From Alteromonadaceae bacterium BrNp21-10 (GTDB lineage: Bacteria; Pseudomonadota; Gammaproteobacteria; Enterobacterales; Alteromonadaceae): a stretch of DNA of 64,000 bases. This document shows positions 27,386 to 37,397 of this stretch, one piece after another (position 1 is the first letter of the stretch; every line of letters begins with the position of its first letter). The notes beneath the pieces are model-generated. The model made no database searches. It was not told where the DNA came from and saw only the letters and a program-made list of their open reading frames with translations. The DNA is taken from contig JAUHQD010000010.1 of NCBI GenBank assembly GCA_030418115.1, positions 82,782-146,781 on the forward strand, given 5' to 3'. The position numbers and the translations under genes were made by a program.

Positions 27386-28098
27386 AGGCGACAGATGGTA
27401 GCTTTTTTTAAGCTGTAGTGCTTTTAATTTCTACTCAAAAATAGCAAAAAAATCCCTATATCAAAGTTGCTAAATTGAGTTTCTAATCAATAATTTGCAA
27501 TAACCTTACATTGAATAGGAATATACCTTGCGTAAAATTTGTAATTAATGAGATAATGCGTGAGTCTGCTTGCCCTAATTGTTGGCGACCGGCATGATGA
27601 TTATTCAATAATGCGGAATTTTATTGATGTTGCACCCTACCTACCTTGCGCAAATGTGAGGATTAAAAAATAGGTTGGCTTATATAAGCAACGAAAATCG
27701 CGAATAACATCACCATGAAAAATATTTTAATTTGAGTAGTAATTTGACCATTATCTAATGGGGCATGAGTAGAACATTTTCAAATTGTTCACCAAACTAA
27801 AAAGCCCTTGTTAGAACATCACACACTATAGTTGCAACGGCAACAAGTGTGCATCGTAAAATAGTTCAGTCAGATTATTACGTTAATTGATTATTGATTC
27901 AGTTAACCAATAGACTAATTTGAAAATTATCTGCCCTCTAAATTTGGCAGATAAAAGAACGTGAAATTATACGTAATTTAATCTCCAGGTGGTAAGCGCC
28001 ACAGCTACAGCCGTGAGGCTGCATAACAAAAATGCCTTCAAATTAGCACTCTAGTTGTGTCTGAGTTAATAATCGGTAATAAATTTATCGAGCACAAT
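27386..28098 (+). promoter_or_regulatory. Long rluC-rne intergenic region, probable structured rne leader
   Basis: 713 nt without a gene. In E. coli the rne message has a ~360-nt leader through which RNase E cuts its own mRNA. Here the last 200 nt hold two hairpins: TTATCTGCC/GGCAGATAA (27927-27954, 9 bp, 10-nt loop) and CAGCC-GTGA-GGCTG (28008-28021). The part nearer rluC is AT-rich with no recognisable gene. I infer an autoregulatory leader from position and structure; the promoter was not placed. Confidence 0.5.
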
Positions 28099-31011
28099 AT
28101 GAAAAGAATGTTAATCAACGCAACTCAACAAGAAGAGTTGCGTGTAGCCCTTGTAGATGGGCAAAAACTTTACGACTTAGATATCGAAAGTCCTGGTCAC
28201 GAACAGAAAAAAGCCAATATTTATAAAGGTAAAATCACTCGAGTCGAACCGAGCTTAGAAGCTGCTTTTGTTGAATACGGCGCCGACCGCCACGGTTTCC
28301 TCCCGCTTAAAGAAATTGCCCGCAATTACTTCCCTAAAGGCTACACCTTTGAAGGTCGTCCGAATATTCGCGACGTCATCAAGGAAGGCCAGGAAGTTAT
28401 TATCCAAATAGATAAAGAAGAGCGTGGCCAAAAAGGCGCGGCACTTACAACCTTTATCAGTTTAGCCGGTAGTTATTTAGTATTAATGCCAAACAATCCG
28501 CGTGCGGGTGGTATTTCTCGTCGGATTGAAGGTGACGAGCGTACCGACCTAAAAGAATCCTTAGGTAAATTAGAATTGCCTAAAGGCATGGGATTAATTG
28601 TCCGTACTGCTGGTGTTGGTAAATCTTATGAAGAACTATCTTGGGATTTGAACGTACTGATTAATCACTGGACGGCTATCGACACTGCCGCCCAATCAAA
28701 ACCTGCACCTTTCCTTATCCACCAAGAAAGTAACGTTATTGTTCGTGCTATTCGAGATTATCTACGCCGTGATATTGGTGAAATCCTGATTGATAAAACC
28801 AGTGTATTCGAACAAGCAAAACAACATATTGAATTGGTACGTCCAGACTTTGCTAGTCGCATTAAGCTCTATCGTGGTGAAGTGCCGCTTTTTAGTCATT
28901 ACCAAATTGAAAGCCAAATTGAATCAGCTTTCCAACGTGAAGTTAGGTTGCCTTCTGGTGGCTCGCTTGTAATTGACCCCACTGAAGCATTGACCTCTAT
29001 TGATATCAACTCATCTAGAGCAACTAAAGGCGGCGATATTGAAGAAACCGCACTTAATACGAACTTAGAAGCGGCAGATGAAATTGCTCGTCAATTACGC
29101 TTGCGTGATTTAGGTGGCTTGTTGGTTATCGATTTTATCGACATGACCCCAGTACGCCATCAACGTGAAGTTGAAAACCGTATGAATGATGCCGTTCGTC
29201 ATGATCGCGCTCGTGTACAAATAGGTCGTATATCACGTTTTGGTTTATTGGAAATGTCACGCCAACGTTTACGCCCTTCCCTTGGCGATTCTGCTCACCA
29301 TGTATGTCCTCGTTGTGAAGGTCATGGCACGGTCCGAGGTACTGAGTCATTAGCACTTTCCATTTTACGCTTGTTTGAAGAAGAATCTCTGAAAGGTAAT
29401 ACCAAGCAAATTGAAGCCCAATTGCCGGTCGATGTTGCCACTTATTTACTCAACGAAAAACGTCGCTCTATTCGTAGCATAGAAAAGCGCCATGGTGTTG
29501 AGCTGATTGTTATCCCTAACAAGAATATGGAAACGCCACATTATCAGGTTAACCGCTTAAAAGCGGATGAAACATCTGATGAACTTAGCTACAACCGAGA
29601 ATTAGTTGAATCAACCGGATTCGAATCAAATAAAGCCACCACAGAACCAGTCAAGCGCGAACAGCCTGTACTACAAGGTATGGCTGCGCCAACTGCCGCT
29701 GCACCAGTGACTAAAGTAGAAACTATATCTATCTTTACTAAGCTGGTTAAATTTATTACCGCATTGTTTGCAACGACCAAAAAGAAGCCAAAACCTGATT
29801 CGAGTTCACGTAATAGCAACAGTCGTAATAGCAACAATCGTCAACGTCAAGATCGCAATAACAACAGACGCGGCCGTAATCGTAACGATAAGAATGCTCG
29901 AAATAAACCAGATGGTCGCAGCGACAATCGCGCGGACACACGCAATGACAGCCGCGCTGAGTCTACAAGCAATAAAAAACGTGACGAACGTCCTACCGCG
30001 GATAAGCAGCAAGAGCCGACCAGAAGTCGTCCGGCGAAAAAAGCAGCTGAGCAACCGGTCGTAGAGAAAAAAGAAGAAAAGGTCACCGAAAGACGCAAGC
30101 GCCGTGATACTCGTCGCAACGTTCGTGGTAACAAAGAACAAACTACAGCTGTAGAAGAAAACCTAGCAGCAGCCGCTATACCAGAATCAACTGAAACTTC
30201 GTCGGTAACCACTGAAGTTGCACCGAGCGTTGATAATGGTGAAGCACCTCAACAGGCTGAAGAGACTGAATCGGAAAACCGTAGCCGTTCACGTCGTTCA
30301 CCTCGTCATCTTCGTGCAGCGGGTCAACGTCGTAAAAAAGAGTCACAGGAAGATAATGCAAACGCAACAAATGATGAGGACACCACTCCATCTGCTATCG
30401 CGCCTACTGTTGATTCTTCAAATGCAACGAATGAAAGTAACGCCAATGTTAATATTGACAGTACAGATAACGTGGAACAACAACCTGTTGCCAATCCAAG
30501 TAAAGTGGAAAAAGCGGTAACAACACAAAGCAGTGGCCAGATAGATCTACTTGCTGATGCTGATGTTACGGAAACCGTTAAGCCACAAGTGGAAGCGCCA
30601 AAGGAAAAACCAGCGGTATCACAACCAGTAGTAGCTCAAGTTGAAATTCCTTTAGAAACATCTTCGGTAGAAGTTGAAGTGCAAATTACTGAGCAAGAAG
30701 CGGTGGTGAGTGCAGTAGATAATAGTAGTGTGACTATAGAAGAACAGCCTAGCAGTGACGAAAGTCAGCCTAACGCGCCAGTTAAAGTAAGTAGTGCGCC
30801 AGCACCGATTTACGTTAAAGTCCCCGCTAAATCAATATCACACCCGATGACGAAACCAGAATCATTAAATTATGATTTTGAAGAGATAGCGATTAAGGCC
30901 GTTGAAGATACTAAACGTCAAGAAGTGCCTAAGTCAGGAAAAGCAGCGGCTGTGTTAAGTTTATCGGCTAAATCTGATGCACCAATGACAAAACCACAAT
31001 CACTCAGTTAA
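28099..31011 (+). CDS. rne: Ribonuclease E
   Basis: 970-aa endoribonuclease and degradosome scaffold. The ATG at 28099 ([19 protein letters not shown]) matches E. coli; an in-frame GTG 42 nt upstream is disfavoured. The catalytic half (~1-510) has the S1 domain, the active-site [13 protein letters not shown] stretch and the zinc-link CPRCEGHG. Then follow an amphipathic membrane anchor ([20 protein letters not shown]) near residue 560, an Arg/Asn-rich RNA-binding region, a long acidic linker, and a C-terminal tail carrying PMTKPESL and PMTKPQSL. In E. coli the far C-terminus binds PNPase. The C-terminal half diverges fast, as is normal. Confidence 0.97.
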   Translation: MKRMLINATQQEELRVALVDGQKLYDLDIESPGHEQKKANIYKGKITRVEPSLEAAFVEYGADRHGFLPLKEIARNYFPKGYTFEGRPNIRDVIKEGQEVIIQIDKEERGQKGAALTTFISLAGSYLVLMPNNPRAGGISRRIEGDERTDLKESLGKLELPKGMGLIVRTAGVGKSYEELSWDLNVLINHWTAIDTAAQSKPAPFLIHQESNVIVRAIRDYLRRDIGEILIDKTSVFEQAKQHIELVRPDFASRIKLYRGEVPLFSHYQIESQIESAFQREVRLPSGGSLVIDPTEALTSIDINSSRATKGGDIEETALNTNLEAADEIARQLRLRDLGGLLVIDFIDMTPVRHQREVENRMNDAVRHDRARVQIGRISRFGLLEMSRQRLRPSLGDSAHHVCPRCEGHGTVRGTESLALSILRLFEEESLKGNTKQIEAQLPVDVATYLLNEKRRSIRSIEKRHGVELIVIPNKNMETPHYQVNRLKADETSDELSYNRELVESTGFESNKATTEPVKREQPVLQGMAAPTAAAPVTKVETISIFTKLVKFITALFATTKKKPKPDSSSRNSNSRNSNNRQRQDRNNNRRGRNRNDKNARNKPDGRSDNRADTRNDSRAESTSNKKRDERPTADKQQEPTRSRPAKKAAEQPVVEKKEEKVTERRKRRDTRRNVRGNKEQTTAVEENLAAAAIPESTETSSVTTEVAPSVDNGEAPQQAEETESENRSRSRRSPRHLRAAGQRRKKESQEDNANATNDEDTTPSAIAPTVDSSNATNESNANVNIDSTDNVEQQPVANPSKVEKAVTTQSSGQIDLLADADVTETVKPQVEAPKEKPAVSQPVVAQVEIPLETSSVEVEVQITEQEAVVSAVDNSSVTIEEQPSSDESQPNAPVKVSSAPAPIYVKVPAKSISHPMTKPESLNYDFEEIAIKAVEDTKRQEVPKSGKAAAVLSLSAKSDAPMTKPQSLS

Positions 31012-31040
31012 TACATTAAATTGAGCGAAGCGTAGAGCTA

Positions 31041-31070
31041 AAAAAGCCAGTCTATAACGACTGGCTTTTT
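31041..31070. terminator. Bidirectional terminator after rne and hlyIII gene
   Basis: Arms AAAAAGCCAGTC and GACTGGCTTTTT, 12 bp, with a 6-nt loop, between convergent genes. Works in both directions by shape. Confidence 0.92.
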
Positions 31071-31082
31071 TATGTCCCATTA

Positions 31083-31721
31083 TTAAATAACGAAGAGATA
31101 GATAGAAAGATAATGACAGGTGCAACCAGCTAACACAAAAAGGTGCCAGATTGCATGGGTATATTTATGCTTTTTAGCGACATAAAACAACACGCCAATA
31201 TTAAAAAACACACCACCTGCCACTAACAACCAAAACCCGGCGCTAGGTAATGCGTTGTACAGTGGGTAAATTATTAGTAACGCAAACCATCCCATTAACA
31301 GATAAGTGGCTACAGATACCTTTGGATAACGACCTTTAGCCCAACATTTAAAACTCACACCAAAAACCGCTAAACACCATATTGCAATGGTTAACCCGAC
31401 TCCTAACTGCCCACCTATGGTTATCAGCAGGAATGGAGTGTTAGTCCCCGCAATAAGCAAATAAATGGCACTATGATCCAACAGCTTTAATGTTTTTTTA
31501 GCCTTCGCATTTCGTACGCTATGGTACAAAGTAGATGTCAGCAGCATCATCAATAACGAACTGCTATAGATACTGGTTGCTGCGATCTCAAGGATATTAT
31601 CCGCCTTAAGCACAATATAAACTAAACCAAACACAGCAATAATGAAGCCCACTCCGTGGCTAATACTGTTTAACCACTCCTCAGTTGTTGAGTATGCGCT
31701 GGTATTGCTAGCAACAGACAT
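31083..31721 (-). CDS. Hemolysin III/PAQR-family membrane protein (YqfA-like)
   Basis: 212-aa protein with seven hydrophobic segments. Family marks: E-x-x-N-x-x-SHGVGF near residues 14-24, SxLYHS (TSTLYHSV) near 62, and the C-terminal HAIWHLFVLAGCTCHYLSI. These conserved Ser, His and Asp-type residues form the metal site of PAQR proteins. Although the name derives from a B. cereus hemolysin, bacterial members are thought to act in membrane lipid homeostasis, so haemolysis should not be assumed. Confidence 0.9.
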   Translation of the reverse strand: MSVASNTSAYSTTEEWLNSISHGVGFIIAVFGLVYIVLKADNILEIAATSIYSSSLLMMLLTSTLYHSVRNAKAKKTLKLLDHSAIYLLIAGTNTPFLLITIGGQLGVGLTIAIWCLAVFGVSFKCWAKGRYPKVSVATYLLMGWFALLIIYPLYNALPSAGFWLLVAGGVFFNIGVLFYVAKKHKYTHAIWHLFVLAGCTCHYLSIYLFVI

Positions 31722-31944
31722 AATGCATTCCTATAAGTGTAATTACACAATCACTATACAATTTCAGCGTACAACTGTACACCAAAGTCTTTAGGCAATA
31801 TAAAACGCCAGTAAAATACTATTTTATTTATAAACTACCCTGACCAGTGGCCATAAACAGGATTTTAACTAGACGGAAACCCATGAAGCTGTGATGATAA
31901 GCGGCTACTAACAACCTGATAACAATTAAAAAATAGGGCATGGT

Positions 31945-33507
31945 ATGAACTTAGCTACTTTAGATATAGTGATTTTCGTTGTCTATGTATTAGCCTTACT
32001 AGGAATAGCCTGGTGGGTTTCGCGAGAGAAAAGCGGACATGAAAAAGATACGAAAGATTATTTTTTAGCGAGTAAATCGCTTCCTTGGTGGGCTATCGGC
32101 GCCTCGCTGATTGCTTCTAACATCTCGGCAGAACAAATCATAGGTATGTCCGGCTCAGGATATAAATTAGGTTTAGCGATTGCGTCCTATGAATGGATGG
32201 CAGCCATTACCCTCATTTTAGTGGCGAAATATTTTTTACCTATTTTCTTAAAGCATCAAATTTACACCATGCCGCAGTATTTAGAACATCGCTATGATAA
32301 TCGCGTCAAAACCGTGATGGCGGTCTTCTGGTTAGCCGTATATGTGTTCGTTAATTTAACTGCAGTACTTTGGTTGGGCGGTTTAGCGATTAATACTATT
32401 ACTGGTGTTGATTTAACCACCGCGATGATATTTTTAGCGGTATTCTCAGTGGCCTACTCCTTATATGGTGGCCTAAAAGCGGTCGCCTATACCGATATCA
32501 TCCAAGTGGTATTATTGATCTTTGGTGGCCTTATGTTGTCTTATATTGCCCTTGATTTGGTCGCCGAAGGCAATGGCGTGTTAGCCGGGTTCGGAATATT
32601 AACCGACACCATGCCAGAGAAATTCGACATGATATTCAGTGCTGACAGCGAGCACTATATGGATTTACCTGGTATTTCGGTATTGCTTGGTGGTATGTGG
32701 ATCATGAACATTTCTTATTGGGGTTTCAATCAATACATCATTCAACGGGCCCTCGCCGCGAAAGATGTACCTGAAGCACAAAAAGGGATTGTCTTCGCAG
32801 CCTACTTAAAATTGTTAATGCCTATCATCGTCGTGTTACCTGGGATTGCCGCAGCAGTATTGTATAAAGATTTAGCTCGCCCAGATGAAGCCTACCCAAC
32901 ATTAATGACACTGATGCCAGTGGGTTTAAAAGGATTGATTTTTGCCGCGTTGGTTGCAGCCATTGTTTCTTCCCTAGCCTCTATGAGTAACAGTATATCG
33001 ACTATTTTTACCATGGATCTATACTCTCGCTTCAAGCCCCAAGAGTCACAAAAGCATTATGTTACCGTTGGTCGTATTGTAAGCCTAGTGGCGCTTATTG
33101 TAGCGATGATTTGCGCTGAGCCGCTTTTAGGTAAATTTGATCAGGCATTCCAGTATATTCAGGAATTTACCGGCTTCTTTACCCCAGGCATAGTCGTTAT
33201 CTTTATGATGGGCATGTTTTGGAAGCGTACCACTGCCAATGGTGCGCTGGTGGCAGCAATTGGTTCAGCCGTATTGTCTTTCGCGTTCAAAATGTGGTTC
33301 CCTGAATTACCGTTTATGGATCGTGTCGGTTTGGTTTTCTTAGCTTGTCTTGTACTTGCTGCGACAGTGTCATTGCTGGGCAAAGCACCAGAGAATGTTT
33401 ATGCACAAAGCGATGCTAAAATAGATCACAGTACCTCCACCAGCTTCAATATGGCTGCAATAGGAGTTGTGATTATCTTAGCGGCGCTATACGCCACATG
33501 GTGGTAA
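31945..33507 (+). CDS. Sodium/sugar symporter, vSGLT-like (SSS family)
   Basis: 520-aa inner-membrane Na+-coupled symporter with ~14 helices and strikingly close to the Vibrio galactose transporter vSGLT. Sugar-site residues known in vSGLT are present: Asn and Gln in SNISAEQ, Glu in ASYEWM, Asn and gate Tyr in YWGFNQYIIQR, Lys in AYLKLL and Gln in AFQYIQEFTG. One differs: the Ser after SYEWM is Ala here. The GIAAAVL loop is shortened by ~20 residues relative to vSGLT. Galactose or glucose is the likely substrate but the Ser-to-Ala change may shift preference. Followed by a terminator, then a DUF1080 protein. Confidence 0.93.
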   Translation: MNLATLDIVIFVVYVLALLGIAWWVSREKSGHEKDTKDYFLASKSLPWWAIGASLIASNISAEQIIGMSGSGYKLGLAIASYEWMAAITLILVAKYFLPIFLKHQIYTMPQYLEHRYDNRVKTVMAVFWLAVYVFVNLTAVLWLGGLAINTITGVDLTTAMIFLAVFSVAYSLYGGLKAVAYTDIIQVVLLIFGGLMLSYIALDLVAEGNGVLAGFGILTDTMPEKFDMIFSADSEHYMDLPGISVLLGGMWIMNISYWGFNQYIIQRALAAKDVPEAQKGIVFAAYLKLLMPIIVVLPGIAAAVLYKDLARPDEAYPTLMTLMPVGLKGLIFAALVAAIVSSLASMSNSISTIFTMDLYSRFKPQESQKHYVTVGRIVSLVALIVAMICAEPLLGKFDQAFQYIQEFTGFFTPGIVVIFMMGMFWKRTTANGALVAAIGSAVLSFAFKMWFPELPFMDRVGLVFLACLVLAATVSLLGKAPENVYAQSDAKIDHSTSTSFNMAAIGVVIILAALYATWW

Positions 33508-33532
33508 CCGCACTTTAATCTAGAATAACAAC

Positions 33533-33570
33533 AAGCCCCGAGTGTATGATTAAATACCTTGGGGCTTTTT
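33533..33570 (+). terminator. Terminator after the symporter gene
   Basis: Arms AAGCCCCGAG and CTTGGGGCTT (10 bp with one G-T) followed by TTTTTTTATT. Good rho-independent shape on the plus strand. Confidence 0.88.
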
Positions 33571-33670
33571 TTATTCTATTGGCCATCCAGCTTTAGCCGC
33601 AATTGTTATAGATTTTCGCGTCATTGCTGATTATCCTCAGAACACTACATAATCTATATTGGGCTCTGTC

Positions 33671-34696
33671 ATGTACAAATTATTTTTACTATTTTTTTTA
33701 ACTAGCTTAAGCAGTTTATCGTTGGCCAATACTGCTCCATGGGTCAGCTTATTTGATGGTAAAACCTTAAGCGGCTGGCAAGCCAATGAACGTCCAGATT
33801 CATGGAAAGTACTTGACGGCGCCATCGTCACTAATGGTGAGCGTTCTCATTTGTTTTATACCGGTGAAGTAGCCCAACATAATTTCAAAAACTTTGTTTT
33901 CTCTGCAAAAGTAAAAGCCGAAAGCGGATCTAATTCCGGTATTTATATTCACACCCAATTAAGCGATGATCATTGGCCCAGTAAGGGTTATGAGTTACAG
34001 GTTTACAATGCGCGTCCAACCGACCATGACGGTTATATTGAACGTAAAATGACCGGCAGCATTTATGCCGTGCGTAATACTTGGCAGGCCCATGTAAAGG
34101 ACAACGAATGGTTTGACTACAAGATTGTGGTATCCGGAAAAACCATTCAAACTTTTATCAATGACCAGCTCATCTGTGAATACACTGAAAGTGAACAACC
34201 ATGGCGAGAAAAAGATAAAACAGGCCGTTTGTTGTCATCAGGTACGTTTGCATTACAAGCTCATGATCCCAAAAGTATTGTTCATTACAAAGATTTGAAG
34301 GTAAAAATGCTGAAAGATGACGCGCCTTCTCTAGGTCAGCCACTTAATAACTCTGAACTTAATCAGCTAGTGTCAAAATTTGCCAATGATAATATTCCGC
34401 TCATTGATATTGGCAGTCATTCTTCTGAAAATCAGACTATGGCTCGTCAACTAGGGTTCACTATTGTTGATACTTCCCTAGCCGACGCCAAGATGCATAC
34501 AAGCATTCTTTTGAATGCAAATAATACTGAAGCCACTCTATCTCCAGCTATTTTAAAAACGGCCATCAATAAAGGCAGTAAAGTGTTGTTTGCGTCGGGT
34601 AATTTAAACTCCTTCAAAACATCTCAATTATTAGAGCAACTAAGGTTACTCGAACAAACCGACATTGGTTGGCAACATTTTTGGGTGCCTCTCTAA
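33671..34696 (+). CDS. Secreted DUF1080 (3-keto-disaccharide hydrolase-like) protein with unidentified C-terminal part
   Basis: 341-aa exported protein. Signal peptide MYKLFLLFFLTSLSSLSLA with likely cleavage before NTAPW. Residues ~25-220 form a DUF1080 lectin-like jelly roll: WVSLFDGKTLSGWQ, the NSGIYIHTQLSDDHWPSKGYELQV core and HYKDLKV end. Such domains act on 3-keto-glycosides or bind polysaccharide. The last ~110 residues (from PLIDIGSHSSEN) do not resemble anything I can name. A TTG in frame 12 nt upstream is possible but the ATG gives a clean signal peptide. Shine-Dalgarno sequence is weak. Confidence 0.82.
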   Translation: MYKLFLLFFLTSLSSLSLANTAPWVSLFDGKTLSGWQANERPDSWKVLDGAIVTNGERSHLFYTGEVAQHNFKNFVFSAKVKAESGSNSGIYIHTQLSDDHWPSKGYELQVYNARPTDHDGYIERKMTGSIYAVRNTWQAHVKDNEWFDYKIVVSGKTIQTFINDQLICEYTESEQPWREKDKTGRLLSSGTFALQAHDPKSIVHYKDLKVKMLKDDAPSLGQPLNNSELNQLVSKFANDNIPLIDIGSHSSENQTMARQLGFTIVDTSLADAKMHTSILLNANNTEATLSPAILKTAINKGSKVLFASGNLNSFKTSQLLEQLRLLEQTDIGWQHFWVPL

Positions 34697-34815
34697 AAGC
34701 CACAAAATATACAGTAAGCCAGACGATATAGTACCTCGCTGGTCTTAGCGCTTTTATGGATTTTTAGCATCTACTATATAGGCTTTAAACATTAATTAGA
34801 TTTTGAAGTAAAGTT

Positions 34816-35115
34816 ATGTTTCAACGCGATTGGTTAATGTTAGCGTTTCTTTCCTCCAGACTTAGAATGTGGACTAGAATGGCCCTCGGTGATGACAGCT
34901 GTAATACGCTTTTCGATCACATTATGGTGATGTTATCAGTAAAGTAAATACCGCGTCTCGTCGTGTATATCGGTTAAATAACCCATTACTGAAACCGCAA
35001 ACTCCATTAGCACATAAAGAACTATGGGTTGACCTATCAGCCAAACTTAAATGATGGTTTGGTTATTGCCCCAAGAGAAATGATTAAACACCCTGCGTTA
35101 ACTAAGAATAATTAA
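34816..35115 (+). pseudogene. Probable decayed small gene with two frameshifts
   Basis: The 470-nt gap between the DUF1080 gene and pyrF has no intact gene. From ATG 34816 a 43-codon frame (MFQRDWLMLAFLSSRLRMW) ends at 34947; a second frame carries on with VNTASRRVYRLNNPLLKPQT and LWVDLSAKLK; a third, back in the first frame, gives NLNDGLVIAPREMIKHPALT to a stop at 35115. The pieces abut and read like protein, so a ~100-codon gene broken twice is a reasonable guess. I cannot name its family. Could also be chance. Confidence 0.35.
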
Positions 35116-35170
35116 ACTATCGAAATAATTAGGCCAACAGGCACTAAACCAATCCTACATTTTTGCAATG

Positions 35171-35869
35171 TTAAGCGATTGACTGATTAATACTATTCAA
35201 TACTGCATAGGGATCAGCAGCTTGGGTTATCGGACGGCCAATCACCATATAGTCGACTCCTACCTTAACCGCTTGTTGAGGTGTCATTACACGTTGTTGA
35301 TCGCCCCTATCAGCCCCTTCAGGACGAATTCCCGGTGTAACGAGTGCAAAAGACGCACCCAGTTCAGTTTTGAGTAGATTCGCTTCTAAAGCCGAGCAAA
35401 CCACACCATCTAAGCCACTCGATTGAGTCAGTCTGGCCAACCGTAATACCTGCTCTTCTGGTGTGATGGATATGCCGATTTCAGCTAAGTCTTGTTGTTG
35501 CATACTGGTTAATACCGTTACTGCAATTAACTTAGGTCGCTGTTGAGCAAATTGCTTATCCAACGCAGTTAGTGTGGTTTCCATCATTTTTCTGCCACCA
35601 CTGGCATGCACATTTAACATCCATACCCCAAGATCGGCAGCAGCTAAACTGGCTTTGGCAACCGTATTAGGGATGTCGTGAAATTTTAGGTCGAGGAATA
35701 CATCAAAACCTTTATTAACTAAAGACGTTACAAAAGTAGGTCCGAAATGGGTAAACATTTCTTTGCCTACCTTCAACTTGCATTGCTCTGGCGTGACTTG
35801 CTCGACAAAATCTAAGGCTTTTGCCTGTTGATCAAAATCTAAAGCAACAATTACTTTTGCGTCTTTCAT
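35171..35869 (-). CDS. pyrF: Orotidine 5'-phosphate decarboxylase
   Basis: 232-aa TIM-barrel enzyme that makes UMP. Catalytic Lys/Asp array [11 protein letters not shown] near residues 59-69, N-terminal VALDFD, and phosphate-binding [15 protein letters not shown] near 187. The ATG at 35869 lies 1 nt past the lapB stop and has GGGGA six bases upstream; an in-frame ATG at 35881 overlaps lapB. Order lapA-lapB-pyrF is conserved in gammaproteobacteria. Confidence 0.96.
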   Translation of the reverse strand: MKDAKVIVALDFDQQAKALDFVEQVTPEQCKLKVGKEMFTHFGPTFVTSLVNKGFDVFLDLKFHDIPNTVAKASLAAADLGVWMLNVHASGGRKMMETTLTALDKQFAQQRPKLIAVTVLTSMQQQDLAEIGISITPEEQVLRLARLTQSSGLDGVVCSALEANLLKTELGASFALVTPGIRPEGADRGDQQRVMTPQQAVKVGVDYMVIGRPITQAADPYAVLNSINQSIA

Positions 35870-35870
35870 A

Positions 35871-37040
35871 CTATTCCCCATCTAACCCTTTTATTGGCTT
35901 CACCACGCCCCACTTTTTACATGAGGGGCAAAGCCAATGAATACTTTGACCAGAAAACCCACAGCTACCACAGCGATACTTGGGTCGTTGCGCGATCTGT
36001 TCTTCCACTAAGGTGTGGATCATCGATAAACTCTTGGTACTGCCATCTTTTTCGCCGCTGTCTAGATATAAATGCAGTAACTCTTTAAAGCCCTTCATTG
36101 TCGGACGTTTACGTAATTGTTGGTACAAAAAGTCCACTGCATGTTGCATCGATTGATGTTTAGCCACCAACCGGCTCTTAGCTAAGTACGCAGTGGCACA
36201 TTGTTGCCAATATTCATCTAGCAGCACTTCTAAGGCATCATCACCCTGCATGGCTTGTGCACATTGCTCCAACAGCGGTACCGCCTCACTGAACCACGTA
36301 ATATCCCGTTTAGGGACTTCTGCTAAACATTCCATGGCTCGGGCGTATTGTTCTTGTTCAAGATATATTTTACCTAACATTAACCAGGGGCGAACGGCGT
36401 GTTCATCGGAATTAATCGCTTTGATTAATAATTTCTCACCTTGCTCGCTTTTATCTTCAGCGAATAAAATATTTGCCTGTTCACAATAGAAATGCGCTAT
36501 ACGTTGGCATAGTTCCAAACTATCGCCATGGCAATTAACCATGCGCTCGGCGAGTTCAATCGCCCTATCCCATTCTTTGGTAGTTTGGTAAATATTAAAT
36601 AATTGCTGTTGGGCTTCTAAGTGGAACTTGTCGCTATCGAGTAATTGAATATAAGCATTCTCAGCCCGTTCAAGAAAACCAGAAAGGATATAATCACGAC
36701 CTAACTCTTTTAACGCTAGGGCTTTTTGTTCGGTGGTTAGTTCTTCTCGGGTCACCAAATTCTGATGAATACGGATTGCCCTATCTAACTCTCCTCGATG
36801 CCTAAAGAAATTCCCCATGGCTATATGGGTTTCGATAGTGCCGCTATCCAAGGTGATCATTTTAATCAATGTATCCACAGCCTTATCTGGCTGGTCGGAT
36901 AATAGGAAATTCAGGCCTTTATAATAATGACGGGACAATATGCGCGACTGTTTTCGTTGGGCTTGTCTAACACTATTACGCCCCATTACCCATCCATATC
37001 CAGCAGCAACAGGTAATAATAAAAATAATAATTCAAGCAT
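35871..37040 (-). CDS. lapB: LPS assembly protein B (YciM)
   Basis: 389-aa inner-membrane adaptor that delivers LpxC to FtsH and so lowers lipid A synthesis. N-terminal membrane anchor [20 protein letters not shown], then ~9 TPR helices pairs (residues ~40-330) and a C-terminal rubredoxin-like zinc module with four cysteines: CGSCGFSGQ and CPSCKKWG. All features of E. coli LapB (389 aa) are kept. Directly follows lapA by 11 nt. Confidence 0.96.
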   Translation of the reverse strand: MLELLFLLLPVAAGYGWVMGRNSVRQAQRKQSRILSRHYYKGLNFLLSDQPDKAVDTLIKMITLDSGTIETHIAMGNFFRHRGELDRAIRIHQNLVTREELTTEQKALALKELGRDYILSGFLERAENAYIQLLDSDKFHLEAQQQLFNIYQTTKEWDRAIELAERMVNCHGDSLELCQRIAHFYCEQANILFAEDKSEQGEKLLIKAINSDEHAVRPWLMLGKIYLEQEQYARAMECLAEVPKRDITWFSEAVPLLEQCAQAMQGDDALEVLLDEYWQQCATAYLAKSRLVAKHQSMQHAVDFLYQQLRKRPTMKGFKELLHLYLDSGEKDGSTKSLSMIHTLVEEQIAQRPKYRCGSCGFSGQSIHWLCPSCKKWGVVKPIKGLDGE

Positions 37041-37051
37041 GTTGTCGGCAA

Positions 37052-37315
37052 CTACTCATTGGCGGAATGTTGAAATTTCTTTAACATTTTTTGGAGACGT
37101 TTATTTTGCCAACGTAACTTTATTATCAAAGTAGAAAAAAGCAGAAGGGTAATAATAATGCCGAGTAACATCGCTATAGCGATGACAGCAGACAAATGCA
37201 TTTGCGTGGCTGCAATAAGATAATTGACAGTGACCCACTGGTCATTTTGTGCACCAATAACAATGGCTAACACCAAAATGAATATAATAACCAACCAAGA
37301 AAAGAACGCTTTCAA
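37052..37315 (-). CDS. lapA: LPS assembly protein A (YciS)
   Basis: 87-aa protein with two membrane segments (AFFSWLVIIFILVLAIVIGAQN and AVIAIAMLLGIIITLLLFS) and a basic coiled tail. It matches E. coli LapA (GAQNDQ-VT-NYL motif). A longer reading from GTG 37357 begins inside the ihfB terminator; a TTG at 37315 has TTGGA upstream and aligns with the E. coli start, so I choose it. Works with LapB in control of LPS synthesis. Confidence 0.88.
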   Translation of the reverse strand: MKAFFSWLVIIFILVLAIVIGAQNDQWVTVNYLIAATQMHLSAVIAIAMLLGIIITLLLFSTLIIKLRWQNKRLQKMLKKFQHSANE

Positions 37316-37337
37316 CGGAATTCCAACTTGTCTCTTT

Positions 37338-37377
37338 GCTAAAATAAAAAACGGCACCCATATTGAATGCCGTTTTT
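37338..37377 (-). terminator. Terminator after ihfB, overlapping lapA leader
   Basis: Minus-strand arms AAAAACGGCA and TGCCGTTTTT (10 bp, 11-nt loop) then TTATTTTAG. It separates ihfB from lapA and lies immediately upstream of the lapA ribosome site, so lapAB may be expressed by partial readthrough or from another promoter. Confidence 0.8.
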
Positions 37378-37397
37378 CTTAAAAAATCAACTGATTA

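Noticed and set aside
28057..28098. GTG-initiated N-terminal extension of RNase E
   Set aside because: The conserved protein begins [11 protein letters not shown] at 28099; the extra 14 residues are not found in E. coli RNase E.
29806..30391. Several minus-strand and alternate-frame open frames inside rne
   Set aside because: They lie opposite the Arg/Glu-rich repeat region of rne, have low-complexity Leu/Arg/Cys composition and no independent signals.
31083..31721. HlyIII protein as a true haemolysin
   Set aside because: The family name is historical; the sequence is a PAQR-type membrane protein with no toxin evidence here.
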